Assembly (NCBI GenBank): GCA_021234155.1
Contig: JAJEKV010000019.1
Location: forward strand, 1,821,200-1,885,199
Source: Isoetes taiwanensis
Taxonomy: Eukaryota > Streptophyta > Lycopodiopsida > Isoetales > Isoetaceae
Length of the DNA: 64,000 nucleotides
Direction of reading: 5' to 3'
The position numbers and the translations under genes were made by a program. Below are positions 10,975 through 22,500 of the stretch, piece by piece. The notes under the pieces are model-generated. The model made no database searches. It had not been told where the DNA came from and was given only the letters and a program-made list of their open reading frames with translations. How positions within the stretch are numbered: the stretch's first letter is position 1; every line of letters begins with the position of its first letter.

Positions 10975-13690
10975 TAACACATTCTGTCGAGCACATGACA
11001 TTCTCTCGACAGTAGGCATGTCTGTGGTATGTTTTTGTTTCCAATATCCAAAACCATTTGGGATTCAATCCTTCCACATATCTACAATCTAATTTATCCC
11101 AATGCAGGCAGCGCGCGCCTTTCTCAGGGCATATGTTGTTCCATATGATCACTGGATCTACATGTATGGCGGTCCTATATTGTCTTTCTTTACATTACTT
11201 TATTCTTTTAGATCACGAAGGTTGCATCAGGCATTCTACATAATCACTACATCTAGATGCTTTTTTGTGCTGGCAGGACATCTCCTTCAGCAGATGACAT
11301 GATTTAATCCCAAAAGCTGTAATAGATATTTGTGTCACATTAAAATGTCCAGTTCATGTGGTAAGAATGCATGTTTAAAAAAGCTAATGTTTTGTCATGT
11401 CGTTTTAATAAAGGTGATGTTTACTTGCAGATTAATCTATTGTCCCTTGGTATTGCAAGATGAGCAGCTTGGTAGATTGATATTTTCCTGCTTGGATTGG
11501 AACATAATGGATGATAGTTCTTGAACGTCATCTTGATCCTCATGTTGTTTTCTTGGCCCTATCAGGAATTTCTAGACTTGGGATTTAATTTCAAACTACT
11601 TTCAAAGTTGCATTTCAAAGTATTGCTTCATCCTTAACATTGCAGGCAAGGCTTTCGGATGAGGTTTTATCACTTGCAAACATCTCCATTAAGGAGACTA
11701 TGTAGGTATTGACTTAATGCTCTCAAACAGTGGTATTCTTTTATTGCAGCTAAAGCTAATTGTTTTGATGCACATGCTTTTAGATCTAGAAGCTAACCAT
11801 TGGATTCATAGTGTCATTGATCTAAAAGCTAAGTCTGATTGCAGGCAAGCATCTATACAAAATTCAAAGAGCTTTGTACCGGAAGTAACTAATTATTTTA
11901 AGGTATTTTTGTAGATATGCTGCATTCCTCCATTTCGTTTTCTGTTTGGGGCTCATAATTGTAAATGAACGAACAAGAAGCATAGATGCACCCCAATCTT
12001 TCCATTGAGCTGATCTCCCATTTTGCCCTATGATCAGGAATGAAATCTCAAATATGCAAGCAAATACTTCTAATAGAATTTCAACAGAAGACTGCATTGT
12101 GATTGCATAAGGTGATCCATATGTTTGGATCAAGACATCGCTAGGAAGTCAAGGTAGACAAAACATAGAAAGCTAAAGTTTCCAGAAAGCCATGTTTTGA
12201 AATGTTTATTTTCACCCAATACCTAGTAAACATAGCAAGTTGACGACGAATGTTAGCTAAGAAAAGCAATAGATAAATGTTTCCATAATTATGTATGGTG
12301 TTTGGCTATGATTATTCTATGTAGAAATGGAGACGCATATTAAAATAAAAAAGATGCCAATTCAAATTACATTCAACTTTATGAATACGCAATATGCAGA
12401 CACTATCAATGCATACATTCAAGCTTCTCCAAGCTTAATAAAGGTTAAGGCATTACCAATGCATACAAGCTTCTCCAGGCTTAACAAAGGTTAATGAACC
12501 TTACATGTACAATTTCTTGATGAATTAACCCTAAAATGCTAGGGTTTAGAAAAGAGAAGTCATGCATACATTCAAGCTCCTCCAAGGTTAACAAAGGTTA
12601 ACGGACCTTGCATGTACAATTTCATGATGAATCAGCCCTGCTTAGAAATGAGAACCCCTCTATCATATCTCAACATATAGGAAACTGGAACTTACAGGTT
12701 TCGAATACACCCATAAATGTACAGCTTGATCTTATAGACCGGACAACTTTCTTACTACCTCTTTTCTTCTCATAAGCATTAACAGAAATATTATCGAACA
12801 TAAAAGAACCTTATTTTTTTTACAAGCATTAAGAGAAATATTGTCAAACAAAAAATAACCTACCAACACCTTTAAAAACCCCCTTTAGTATTATATGTAA
12901 TGAAATTGTTAAAAGGTTAATATGATGTTCATAATATGACTGTAATTGTAATGTGTCATATAATCAAAAGTCATAGGATCAATGTCTCATGTTAGTGTCA
13001 TGTCCTAATGGATTTTCATTTGCCCCCTTCATGTTAGAGTGCTTTATTTGGAAGGCACATAATTCTAAGATGTGGAAATATGTAGTATAGAGTAGTTGAC
13101 TACATCAATATGGCGAATATTGTAGCAGAAGCATTTACAAGTTTCCAACTTATGCCCAGAAATGCTGGGCACCATAACTAGTAAACTATAGCCAAATCCA
13201 ATCTTTAGGATACTCAATCACCTAACTGGGCTCAAATTTGACAAGAACTCTTTATCATGTCTTCTCAACAAGGAACTAGAAAGTCATAGACTATGGAATA
13301 ACGCTAAGCGCAGCTTAGGCTAGGCAAAGGCTCTGAATTCAGGAAATTGAATGCTTAAGAGCTTGATAGAATGAATGCGGATTCGTTTCCTTATATATTG
13401 AACAAAGGCACATTTCCCTGGAAGAATCTTTTGGCTACCGAAGTATCTAGATAAAAGACAAACATGAGTGATAGGCTATATTCGGCTAAGAATAGGTAGC
13501 TTAGCCTTTCTGAGCCAGAAATTATCTGTGGAGATCGTTTCCGGAAAGAAAAGCTTTATGATTCAAAATTATTGGACGGCTGTAATGGGCAAGTTCTTGT
13601 TATCAGCTAGTTCTTTGTTTTATAAATTATTCCTTAGGTAGGATAATGTATTCCATCAAGATTCCATATAAGTCATCCCCTTATAAAAAC
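10975..13690. other. AT-rich non-genic stretch
   Basis: Only short open frames without recognisable domains are seen, and no further FolD exon is identified. A decayed tandem repeat lies at about 12409-12650. A second small duplication (AAGCATTAACAGAAATATT, and AAGCATTAAGAGAAATATT with one change) occurs near 12774 and 12824. Confidence 0.4.
12409..12650. repeat. Decayed tandem repeat, about three copies
   Basis: The phrases CATACATTCAAGCTTCTCCA / GCATACAAGCTTCTCCAGG / CATACATTCAAGCTCCTCCA recur, each followed by TTAA(T/C)AAAGGTTAA. In the last two copies this is followed by an ACCTT(A/G)CATGTACAATTTC phrase. Copies differ by substitutions and small indels. Confidence 0.6.
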
Positions 13691-13963
13691 TATTTCATAT
13701 AAATCCTTGTTGAGTTTGAGACGTTCCCCCGAGCCGGCATAAAGCAGTAATATTGAACCTATTGTTATGCAATTTCTCCGCCGAGTTTTTAGGCATCCTA
13801 AGGTGTCAATGCACTATGGATTGCGCCAATGCCATATTTGATTATTTTGCGTGTTTCAAATTCTCTCTCTATTCTTATCTTCTCTTTACATATCTTTGTA
13901 TTCTTTCTCTATTCTCTTCTCTCCTTATAATCAAAAGTCAATTCAATTCTATTGTTTATGTCT

Positions 13964-14038
13964 TTGTCTGTCTGTCTGTATGTCTGTCTGTCTACCTGCC
14001 TGCCTGTCTGACTGCCTTCTTGCCTGTCTGTCTGTCTT
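13964..14038 (+). repeat. (TCTG)n microsatellite, imperfect
   Basis: A pyrimidine-rich TCTG/CCTG tract of about 75 bp with interruptions. It lies directly upstream of the candidate SINE. Confidence 0.8.
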
Positions 14039-14039
14039 T

Positions 14040-14180
14040 GGGTGGCTAGTCTTTTGAATTAGCAATTCGGAGGTCTTGTGTTCAAGTCTCTCTTGGGACA
14101 TTTAGGAGATCGTCATATATCCTTATGGGATGTTGCCCTACGTTATGACATAAAGGTACTATCTATCTCTATATCTATTT
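14040..14180 (+). mobile_element. Candidate tRNA-derived SINE
   Basis: An A-box-like TGGCTAGTCTT (14043-14053) is followed about 35 bp later by a B-box-like TGTTCAAGTCT (14079-14089), the spacing of an internal RNA polymerase III promoter. A non-tRNA body follows, ending in a CTAT/ATCT-rich tail (about 14159-14178). No second copy is present in the window and I cannot define a TSD, so the call rests on promoter boxes and tail only. Confidence 0.35.
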
Positions 14181-14735
14181 GTTCTCGCTTGACATTATAG
14201 CAACTAGCCCAACGAGTTGTGATTTGCCAAAGTACGTAAGGCTCGCTTAGCATGTAAGTGGATAGTATACAGAGGGGTGCCTAGTCATTCTTGGACATCC
14301 ACCTATCGATATCATTTTTCGTTTGCTTAGCCTCATAACTACATTTTTGTAGGTTGTACTTTGTTTTTGTTTATTTTGGGCTTACAAGCTCTATTCCTTA
14401 CACCATCCCATAGCCCTTTAAGGTTTTCGTGGACATCGAAATGTTATCCATCCATCTATCTTCATTCTCCCTCCATCTCTTCATTCTCTATATTCTCTAC
14501 AGCATCAAACTGCAGCATGATCGTAGAATCCTAAAAACTCTACTTAGGAGAAACATTATGTTTATGGTTAACATAATGGATTGCGTTAAACCAAATTCAT
14601 ATAAAAGATGTTGTATTAGTGCAAAACATAATGGATTGTGTTGAAACTAGGTTCAAATAAAAGATGTTATGTTAATGGGCTACAAAAAACAAGGCAGTGG
14701 TCTTAAGCCCTAAAAAATGTGTTAATAAATTAACA

Positions 14736-14763
14736 CTAGTTATGGTGCCCGGCGTTGCCGGGC
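14736..14763 (-). mobile_element. Helitron 3' terminus
   Basis: Read on the minus strand, a 7-bp-stem hairpin GCCCGGC-AAC-GCCGGGC (14763-14747) is followed by ACCATAA and the terminal CTAG (14739-14736), then a host T (14735). This is the plant Helitron end: a GC hairpin about 10 bp before CTRR, inserted before T. The element body would extend to higher coordinates. I did not find its TC 5' end, and no RepHel ORF is present, so it would be a non-autonomous copy of unknown length. Confidence 0.65.
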
Positions 14764-16767
14764 TTTAGTAACTATCTGTTAGGAAATAGAAAAATAAAAG
14801 TCGTTACGTGTCCATTTTTTATTTTTACTTTCTGGTGCCCAAGCATCCAATTGATGTGTTTTAAGAGAGAAGGAACATAATACTTAAGATCTCATTGTGG
14901 TTGGAAACATAGAATACTTCAGTGTGTTAAAGAAAAAGCTACGTAATTATACACTTTTCTATGCTAAACAGTGCTCTGAATGGAGGTGGCCTGATGGTCT
15001 GTCCAAAACACGATAATAGCATATAGATATTCTTTCCTATCAAACATGCATTGTAGATGCAAGCCCTTCCAAATTTAGCATCAGTTATTGTAGTGCAAGA
15101 GTACTGGATTTATATACAATCCTAGAAGGTTCAAGATTGATCATGATCCTTCATGATTTTGCCCAAGAATGTATTTACAAAAACAATAATATGGAGCATA
15201 GTTGAAGAAAAAAGGAAAGTGAGAATCTATGTCGTTTATTCTACCTCTCGAAGAGATGTGTGAAGTGTATCAGAGGTTCCTTCTATATATAGATTATCTG
15301 AGGCTCCTAGGTAGCTTTGCACAGAGGGAATACAAAAAATTTATCCCGACCCCCAAACTCTTCAAAACTGAAAACAACTTCAAAAACATTGTCCATCATA
15401 CTGAAAAATCCCAAGTTAACAATACTGATTGATGCTAAAAAAGGAGCTGTGAATATGAATGTGGGTGTGAGGGGCATCGAGTGCGATTCAATGCCACCTA
15501 TAAATACAAAATGAGGATGTTTGCTCTGGTATCAATATCCAAACCCAACATTTTATTATTTAGGGCACTATCATTATTTATGGGAGTATCAGTACCCAGA
15601 CCCAACATTGTAATTATTTATGGTTGCCCTCAATCACATAAATATTCAAAGCGATGAAGGAGCAACAAATAATAAGATCTACTGAATGAATACATTGAAA
15701 GCAAGTAAACAAACTAATGAAGCATCCTTCACCCAAACAACCAATCAATATGCCAAATCAAAGAGAAGAACGTGCACAATTACTTTCTCCTACTGCTCTA
15801 CTGATAGATTGCTCTTTTGGAATCATAAGAGCTGTTTGGAACCATGTGCAAAAGTTCATGAGAGTTGTCTGGAACCATGTTGAAAACTTCAACAATCAAT
15901 AACTGAACCGCGGAGGATTCATTAAATTGGACCTTATGGAATGCGTACCCAGCATATACATAATACTCAGAGCCGTTACTCTAACCATTCATTTGTCTAG
16001 CTTCTTCAAAAGTTGGTTTTCTACCTTGCTGAGAACGCCAATCTCAGAATTACCAATTGCCGACATCTGCACATATGTAGTATAACAGTTAGTTCAAACA
16101 ACTACTTAGCTTTTAGCATCAAAGAAACCCCTGACAAAGAGAATAAGCTCATTTCAGGCTTCTGACTGATATAGACCCAAGCAGGTATAATATATATACT
16201 CACATGATGGCAGAGACATAGTACATGCAAAAGAAGCACCCAAGAAACTCTTAATAAACAAAATAAGTTGATTACATGCTTCTAATTGATATAAAGACAA
16301 ACAGATAGCTGCAATGTGATTATCCTTCAGTAAAAGCCTAGAGTAAATGACATCTTCTCTTGTGCCTCAGATTGTTGCTTAACAATCTGACATGCGATAC
16401 ACCTCAAAAGCATAAATGATATTATCTTACTCTTTAGACCTTGATGTTAGCGACATGAGTTATCATATGTTTAACTTCAGTTCGTACTATTCATCCAAGT
16501 AGTTACTTGACTAATATTAAACACACATACAACATATAGTAAAGGATGAGATGTAGACACACATACATAAATCTGAAAGAAAAGAGTTAAGACCATAAGT
16601 ACCAGAGACGCACTAAACTTGGAATAACCTTCTACCCTAGAGACACATAGTTATCAATTAGCCCTCAATTATGTACGCCAGAAATACTCCAAGGGTGCTT
16701 ATGTACATAAGCAAGCCTTAAGGAAATGCAATAAATTTATATGTAAATACAATTTCATCTAAAGGAA
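14764..16767. other. AT-rich stretch, probably including the Helitron body
   Basis: No coding region is recognised. A short imperfect direct repeat occurs at 15830-15885 (GCTGTTTGGAACCATGTGCA, then GTTGTCTGGAACCATGTTGA). The unlocated 5' end of the Helitron may lie here. Confidence 0.35.
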
Positions 16768-16775
16768 AAGCACGG

Positions 16776-17366
16776 CTAGGTCACAGAAAACGTTGACATT
16801 TAGGGAAAGAAAACATTTTTTGCACGTGCGGAACTAAACCCTATAAAAACGCAAAAAATACACGTATTTTTCTCAAACTTTTTCGGCCAACGTTCCGGCA
16901 ACAAAAACAGGCGACTTTTTTGAGCCATTTTTGCCCCGTTAGGATTTCCTTCTCCATTACCCATATCTCAACAGAGTTTTCGCCAGATTTAGGTGGACAG
17001 GTGTAACAGTAGGCCATTAACATCCATAAAATCTGAACTGCAAGACGATTCATGGCAGGAATCAAAACATATATGCTTGCACACTCTAATTTGTTTCTCA
17101 CACTAATTCTGTGATAAACTGTGATAAACAATGTCTATGTCAAGAGTTTCTATGTCTAAGTATGCCTAAGTTTTTGGAATTTCTCTCTCAAATCAAATAT
17201 CAAATCTCTATGAATTTCTATGCAATGAAATATCATGTCTTTTTTCCGGTAAGAAATTCTGGCAGCGTTTTTTTTACGTTTTTCATTCTAACCCAGAAAT
17301 AAAACGTTTTTTCCACGTTTTCAAAAGGCTGAAATAAAAACCATAAAAACGTTTTTTGTGACCTAG
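16776..17366. mobile_element. Complete hAT-type MITE (591 bp)
   Basis: The left end CTAGGTCACAGAAAACGTT and the reverse complement of the right end CTAGGTCACAAAAAACGTT match at 18 of 19 positions. A perfect 8-bp target-site duplication AAGCACGG flanks the element (16768-16775 and 17367-17374). An 8-bp TSD is the hAT signature. The interior is non-coding and AT-rich, with further AAACGT(T) motifs near the ends. The short open frames inside are incidental. It is not obviously related to the hAT relic at 1435-3296, whose ends are unknown. Confidence 0.88.
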
Positions 17367-17831
17367 AAGCACGGACTTGGTGAACCCCATTTTCTACCTA
17401 CACTTCTGTGTCTACTGTAGTTATCAGTGATGCGTAGTTTCTTAAAGACTAAGCATGTTGTCATCCACTTAAAATGGCTGAGAGAATAAAGGACATTGTA
17501 ATGATATGGCTATTGCGTATCTCTAAAATAATCAAGGCTGTATGGCTTTGCTCAAGCTGAGAAGAAGTAGCCAACTAAGGAAATGAAGATGCGGTTCTCT
17601 GTATGCAGATGCCCCTTGAAGCACATGAATGCAAGTTTTGACCACCTGAAAAGATCAGGGAAACATAGCCTGCTATTGTACTTATAGCAGATCCCTTCGA
17701 AATAAGTTTTAATAACACCAGACACATATTCTAGTGGTGGGGATAAAAAAGGAATATAGGCACATCATGGTCCAAAAGCTATTGAGCTAGTACATTTCAT
17801 TTACAAACAGGCCCCCTGGACCTGTTAGTTT

Positions 17832-18224
17832 TGATGGTTTTAGCTTCCAAAGCAGATTCGTGCAGCAACAACTTCTCCGAGAACCCAAGCTGTTTCTACA
17901 GATCCGTTTGTTTTCCCCTGAGAAATCCCTGCTGTGATTCAAGCTTACAGACTGCAGATTCGGCAGAGAAGATTACTCCGTCAATCCGACCTTCCCTGGT
18001 TCGACCTGTTCAATAAACAAGGAACAGCTTCCAGTTTCTCTCCCTGGAACTCGCCGGTTCAATGATCCATTCGTCTGCTTCCTTATTTATGCTCAATCTG
18101 ATTCATCTTTCTGGCTTCTTCCTGAATGCGGCTTTCCTTTTTCACCAACCGCTTGGTGTACCCAGCCAGCCATCAACACCTGTCATTTATGACACGTGTA
18201 TTGCTAAGGCTATTATTTTCGTCA
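17832..18224 (-). repeat. Copia 3' LTR (393 bp)
   Basis: On the minus strand it begins TGACGAAAATAATAGCC and ends AAAACCATCA (TG...CA). It aligns without gaps to 50672-51064 with six differences that I could count, all transitions (about 98.5% identity), which indicates a fairly recent insertion. Confidence 0.95.
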
Positions 18225-18238
18225 TTCTCCCCCTTAGC
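18225..18238 (-). promoter_or_regulatory. Copia polypurine tract
   Basis: Minus strand GGCTAAGGGGGAGAA lies immediately upstream of the 3' LTR and overlaps the pol stop codon TAA. This is the plus-strand priming site expected at this position. Confidence 0.85.
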
Positions 18239-18952
18239 CTTTGCAATCTATGACCCCTACTTGGGACTTAGCAATTGCCAACTTTGGCCCAGAAAGGACC
18301 TTTGTGAGCATATCGGCCTGCTGTAATTTTGTCGATATATATTCCACATCTATCTCCCCCTTTTCCACCTCATCTCGTATGAAATGATGGTGTATTTCAA
18401 TATGCTTCGTTCGAGAGTGATGAACTGGATTTCTGGTCATCGCCACTCCGCTCTTGTTATCGCAGTATAACGTGGTGGCATCTGTGGATAAACACCCTAA
18501 TTCTCTAAGCATCTGCACAGAACCAAATTATTTCGATGTCGCCATGGATATTGCTACATATTCTTCGCTTAGATTTGGCAACACACTCTTGCTTCTTTGC
18601 TTGCCCATGATATTGCAAAGATCTCCAAGTTTGTATATATATCCGTAGTAGATTTCCGTCATCAACATCTCCTCCCCAACCGCATTCGTATATCCAACCA
18701 ATTTGTTTTTCGCAGACTTTGAAAAACAAATCCCCTCGTCATAGTTCCTTTTAGGTATTCGAGTACCCTTTTGCCGCCAACCAATGCCGCACTCCGGATT
18801 ATTATTGTGTTCGCTAAGCAAATTGATCGCATATATGATGTCCGGCCGAGTACAATTTGCAATATAAAGTAAGCACCCAATCAACGCACTGTATGGTTTG
18901 TTTCCATTTCTTCGCCTCTTCGGGGATGTTTTGGACACATCCTTTGCAAATT
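18234..18952 (-). pseudogene. Copia pol, distal part: RT end and RNase H
   Basis: From the CACTA junction the frame gives YSALIGCLLYIANCTRPDI (RT/RNase H connection), VGYTNA (position of the first RNase H aspartate, here weakened), and SEEYVAI. After a frameshift near 18515 it continues with MLRELG, YCDNKSGVAM (RNase H aspartate), HSRTKHIEIHHHFIRDEV and QQADMLTKVL, stopping at 18234. These are the canonical C-terminal blocks of Copia polyproteins. The segment joins in order to the RT at 47112-47544 across the CACTA insertion. Confidence 0.92.
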
Positions 18953-19540
18953 CACTACAAGGGATAGTCGACGTCCAACGACGTCGACGTTTAAGAACGC
19001 GTCGTCGCCGAATATCGACGACATCGTTGTTCAACGACGATAACGGTCGTTGACGCCGTTCAACGGCGTTCGGGGGCGACGTGTCGGATTGGCTCGCGTG
19101 GCATGGTACCGCCGCCAAGCCGGGTAAGCGCGCACGTCGTGCCACGTGCACAAAACGCCGTTTAACGCCGCCTCGTGGATCTCGACGTGGCACATCCCGG
19201 GCCGTGGGCTTGCCGACATGCCGTGCGGCACGGTCGTTTCGCCACGCCGACATGACGCCGCTGAACGACGACTCAAAAACTGACGTGGACTGGGCCAGCC
19301 AGGGCTTGCCGACATGCCGCCGGCACGCCAGTGTCTCGCGACGCCGACGTGGACGCCGTTAAACGACGCCTAGAATATCCGACGTGGCGGCGGCAGTTTT
19401 GCGGCGGCGTGGCGGCATCGTCCGCAGCCATCGCTATTGTCGCCAGAGAGCCACGTAAGCAACGCCGCTTAACATTTTTTTTTTTTTTTTGAAAAACGCG
19501 GCGGAAAAAAAATTAATACCGACGCCGCTATCGCTTGGAA
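18953..19540. promoter_or_regulatory. Left subterminal region of the CACTA element
   Basis: GC-rich and densely packed with variants of a palindromic-like motif: CGCCGTTCAACGGCG, CGCCGTTTAACGCCG, CGCTGAACGACG, GACGCCGTTAAACGACG. Subterminal repeats in this superfamily bind the element's own transposition proteins. A poly-T run lies at about 19471-19490. Open frames here are by-products of the GC-rich repeats. Confidence 0.75.
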
Positions 19541-22500
19541 TGCCAAAATTACCCTATGGACTAAGTTACGGCCGCTTTGCAAAAAACGACACACACTTAC
19601 GCCTCTACATTGCAAAGATTATTCAGCCCACCTCCCTAGCCAATTGAGCACATGAGATAGTTTGGCGCTGCCGAGAAGGGGTGGCCTTTCGCCACAAAAC
19701 TTGGTCCCTGGGGGCAATGTCGCATATTCCTCGAACCATCGCGTGAGATCGCATCACTCTGCCCGAGAGGGAAGTTGCCCGCCCGCCCGGCTGTGGCCGG
19801 GAGAGGAATTTTGGGGCAAGCCGCCGGTGGTTTTAGGGTCCGCGGCTCGCCGCCAACACCCCCCTCTACCTCAAGACACGGCGCCAAGGTCCTAGTCAAA
19901 CCGACAAGGATAGAGCACCCCAAACGTAAACATGAGTTGCCGTGTTCTAGCAGGTTGGCGCTTTGGGTGCCGAGTTTTGGTCTTTTGCACTTCTGGACGT
20001 AGGCCCATCACATGCGCTGAGAACGCCGGGCGGGGAATCGCCTGAATGGAGTTTGGACCCGCATTCTCCCGCTGTGGCGATTAGAAGTCAAGGGCCGCTT
20101 TTGCAAGAAGGGCAAGACATTCAGAATTCTAATTAATGCATAGTACCGGACTTAAATTGGAGATTTTTTGTCACTAGCTTCCTAAGTCATCGCCAACATA
20201 CAGCCAACTTTCAAAAAAATTTTGGATATGGTTTAGATCAAATAGTTTGCACTAGAACGGTCCGCAAAACTGTTGTTGGGTAGCCGAAGCCGCACACTTG
20301 CCCAAGTCAAACAAGGCCGTGACCTTGCAAGGCCTCCCACAGAGGGGAGAGTCCGAACCCCGTGAGGCGAGCCCCAAAAGCTCCCCCGAGGCAGCCTTAG
20401 CCTCGGCAATAGCCGCTTCCGCCGGGGGGCGACGCTAAAGACCACACTCCCGATCTTGCTCCCGTGATCCGATCGTTGAATCCTTTGTTCGGGGAACCTG
20501 GTCCGAAGGTCCAAAAATCCAACATCCGGCCCGGAGAACATATCAAACCGCATGAAGCGCCCCCGGGCGACGATTATAGAAACCAAAGTGTTTTGTCGTT
20601 GGACATCAAGTGAGGTTGAAATGCCGATCCGACTTCTCGCCACATCGTAGGAATGCCAAAATTACCCTAGGGACCAAGTTACACCTGGCCGGTTTTAAAA
20701 AGAAAGAAACACTTACGCCCTACATTAAAAGAGAAGATTCGCCCACCTCCTAGCCAATTGATCACGAGTGTGTTGCACATGAGATAGTTTGGCTTCTTCG
20801 AAGGGGTGGGCTTCTAGCCACAAAACTTGGTCCTTAGGGCAATGTCGAACGCTCGAGTCCATTGGCAGAGATGCATCACCGCCCGAGGGGGGAAGTTGCC
20901 CGTCCGTCGCTGTGGCCTTCGGGAGAGGAATTTTGGGCAAGTCGCCGGGTGGTTTTTAGGGTCCGTGCTCTGGCGCCAACACCCCCCCTACCTCAAGACA
21001 TCTAAGTGCAAAGGTCCTAGTCAAATCGACAAGGATAGAGCCTCCAAACGTAAACCCTATGAGTTGCCGTGTTCTAGCTGTGGTTTGCATTTTGGGTGCC
21101 GAAGTTTTGGTCTTTTGCACTTGGGACGGGTCGATCACATGCAGCTTGAGAACGCTGAAGCAAGGGGAACCGACGGAATGGAGTTTGGACCCAGACTCCT
21201 CCCGCTGTGGCGCTTAGAAGTCAAGGGCCGCTATTGGTAGCAAGACATTCAGAAATTCGTAATTAATGCATAGTATGGACTTAAATTCTGATTTTTTGTC
21301 GCCTAGCTTCCTAAGTCATCGCCAACATACGTGCCAACTTTCAAAAATTTTGGATATGGTTTAGATCAAATAGTTTGCACTAGAACGTCCAGGGCAGCCT
21401 GTTGTTGGGCATACCGAAAGCTGGCACACTTGCCCAAGTCAAACAAGGCCAGGGACCTTGCAAGGCCTCCTCATTAGAGGGGAGAGTCCGACCCCTGTGA
21501 GGCCCAGCCCCAAAGCTTCCCGAGGCAGCCTTTTCTCGCAGGGCACGGGCGACGCTAAAGACCACACTCCCGATCTCTGCCTCCGATCCCACCAATTGAA
21601 TCCTTTGTTCCAGGAACCTGGTCCGAGAAGGTCCAAAAAATCCAACATCCGCCGGGAGAACATATTAAACCGCTAAGCGCCCCGGCAGCGACAAGTAGAA
21701 ACCAAAGTGTTTTGTCGTCGGACATTAAGTGAGGTTCAAATGCCGATCCGACTTGGCCACATCGTCCAAATGCCAAAATTACCCTAGGGACCAAGTTACA
21801 CCTGGCGGCTTTTGGTAAAAAGAAAGAAACACTTACGCCCTACATTGCAAGATTCGCCAGCCCACCTCCCAGGCCAATTGACTCACGAAAGTGTGTTGCA
21901 CATGAGATAGTTTTACGCTTCGAGAAGGGGGCTTCGCCACAAAACTTGGTCCCTAGGGCAATTTCGGGACGCTTGAGTCCATTGGCAGAGACAGATCACG
22001 GTTCCGAGAGGGGAAGTTGCCCGTCCGTCGCCGTGGCCTTCTGGAGAGGAATTTTGGGACAAGTCGCTTCGGGTGGTTTTTAGGGTCCGTGCTCAAGGCC
22101 AACACCTTCCCCTACCTCAAGACACGGGCGCAAGGTCCTAGTCAAATCGACAAGGATAGAGCCTCAAACGTAAACCCTATGAGTTGCCGTGTTCTAGCGG
22201 TGGTTTTGCTTTTGGGTGCCGAAGTTTTGGTCTTTTGCACTTGGAACGTGGGCCGATCACATGCAGTTGAGAACGAAGCAAGGGGAACCGACGGAATGGA
22301 GTTTGGACCCATACTCCCTCCGTTGCGCAGTTAGAAGTCAAGGGCGCTTTTGCAGTAGCAAGACATTCAGAATTCCTAATTAATGCATAGTACGGACTTA
22401 AATTTGATTTTTGTCAGCTAGCTTCCTAAGTCATCGCCAACATACAGCCAACTTTCAAAAATTTTGGATAAGGTTTAGATCAAATAGTTTGCACTAGAAC

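Noticed and set aside
15340-15420. Apparent similarity between 15340-15420 and 51745-51810 (CCCAAACTC.TCAAAAC)
   Set aside because: The match is short, interrupted and A/C-rich; not enough to claim a shared element.
18528-19253. A 241-codon minus-strand frame that seems to extend the Copia protein upstream with an Arg/Pro-rich N-terminus
   Set aside because: The first part lies in the CACTA subterminal repeats; only the part below 18953 is Copia.
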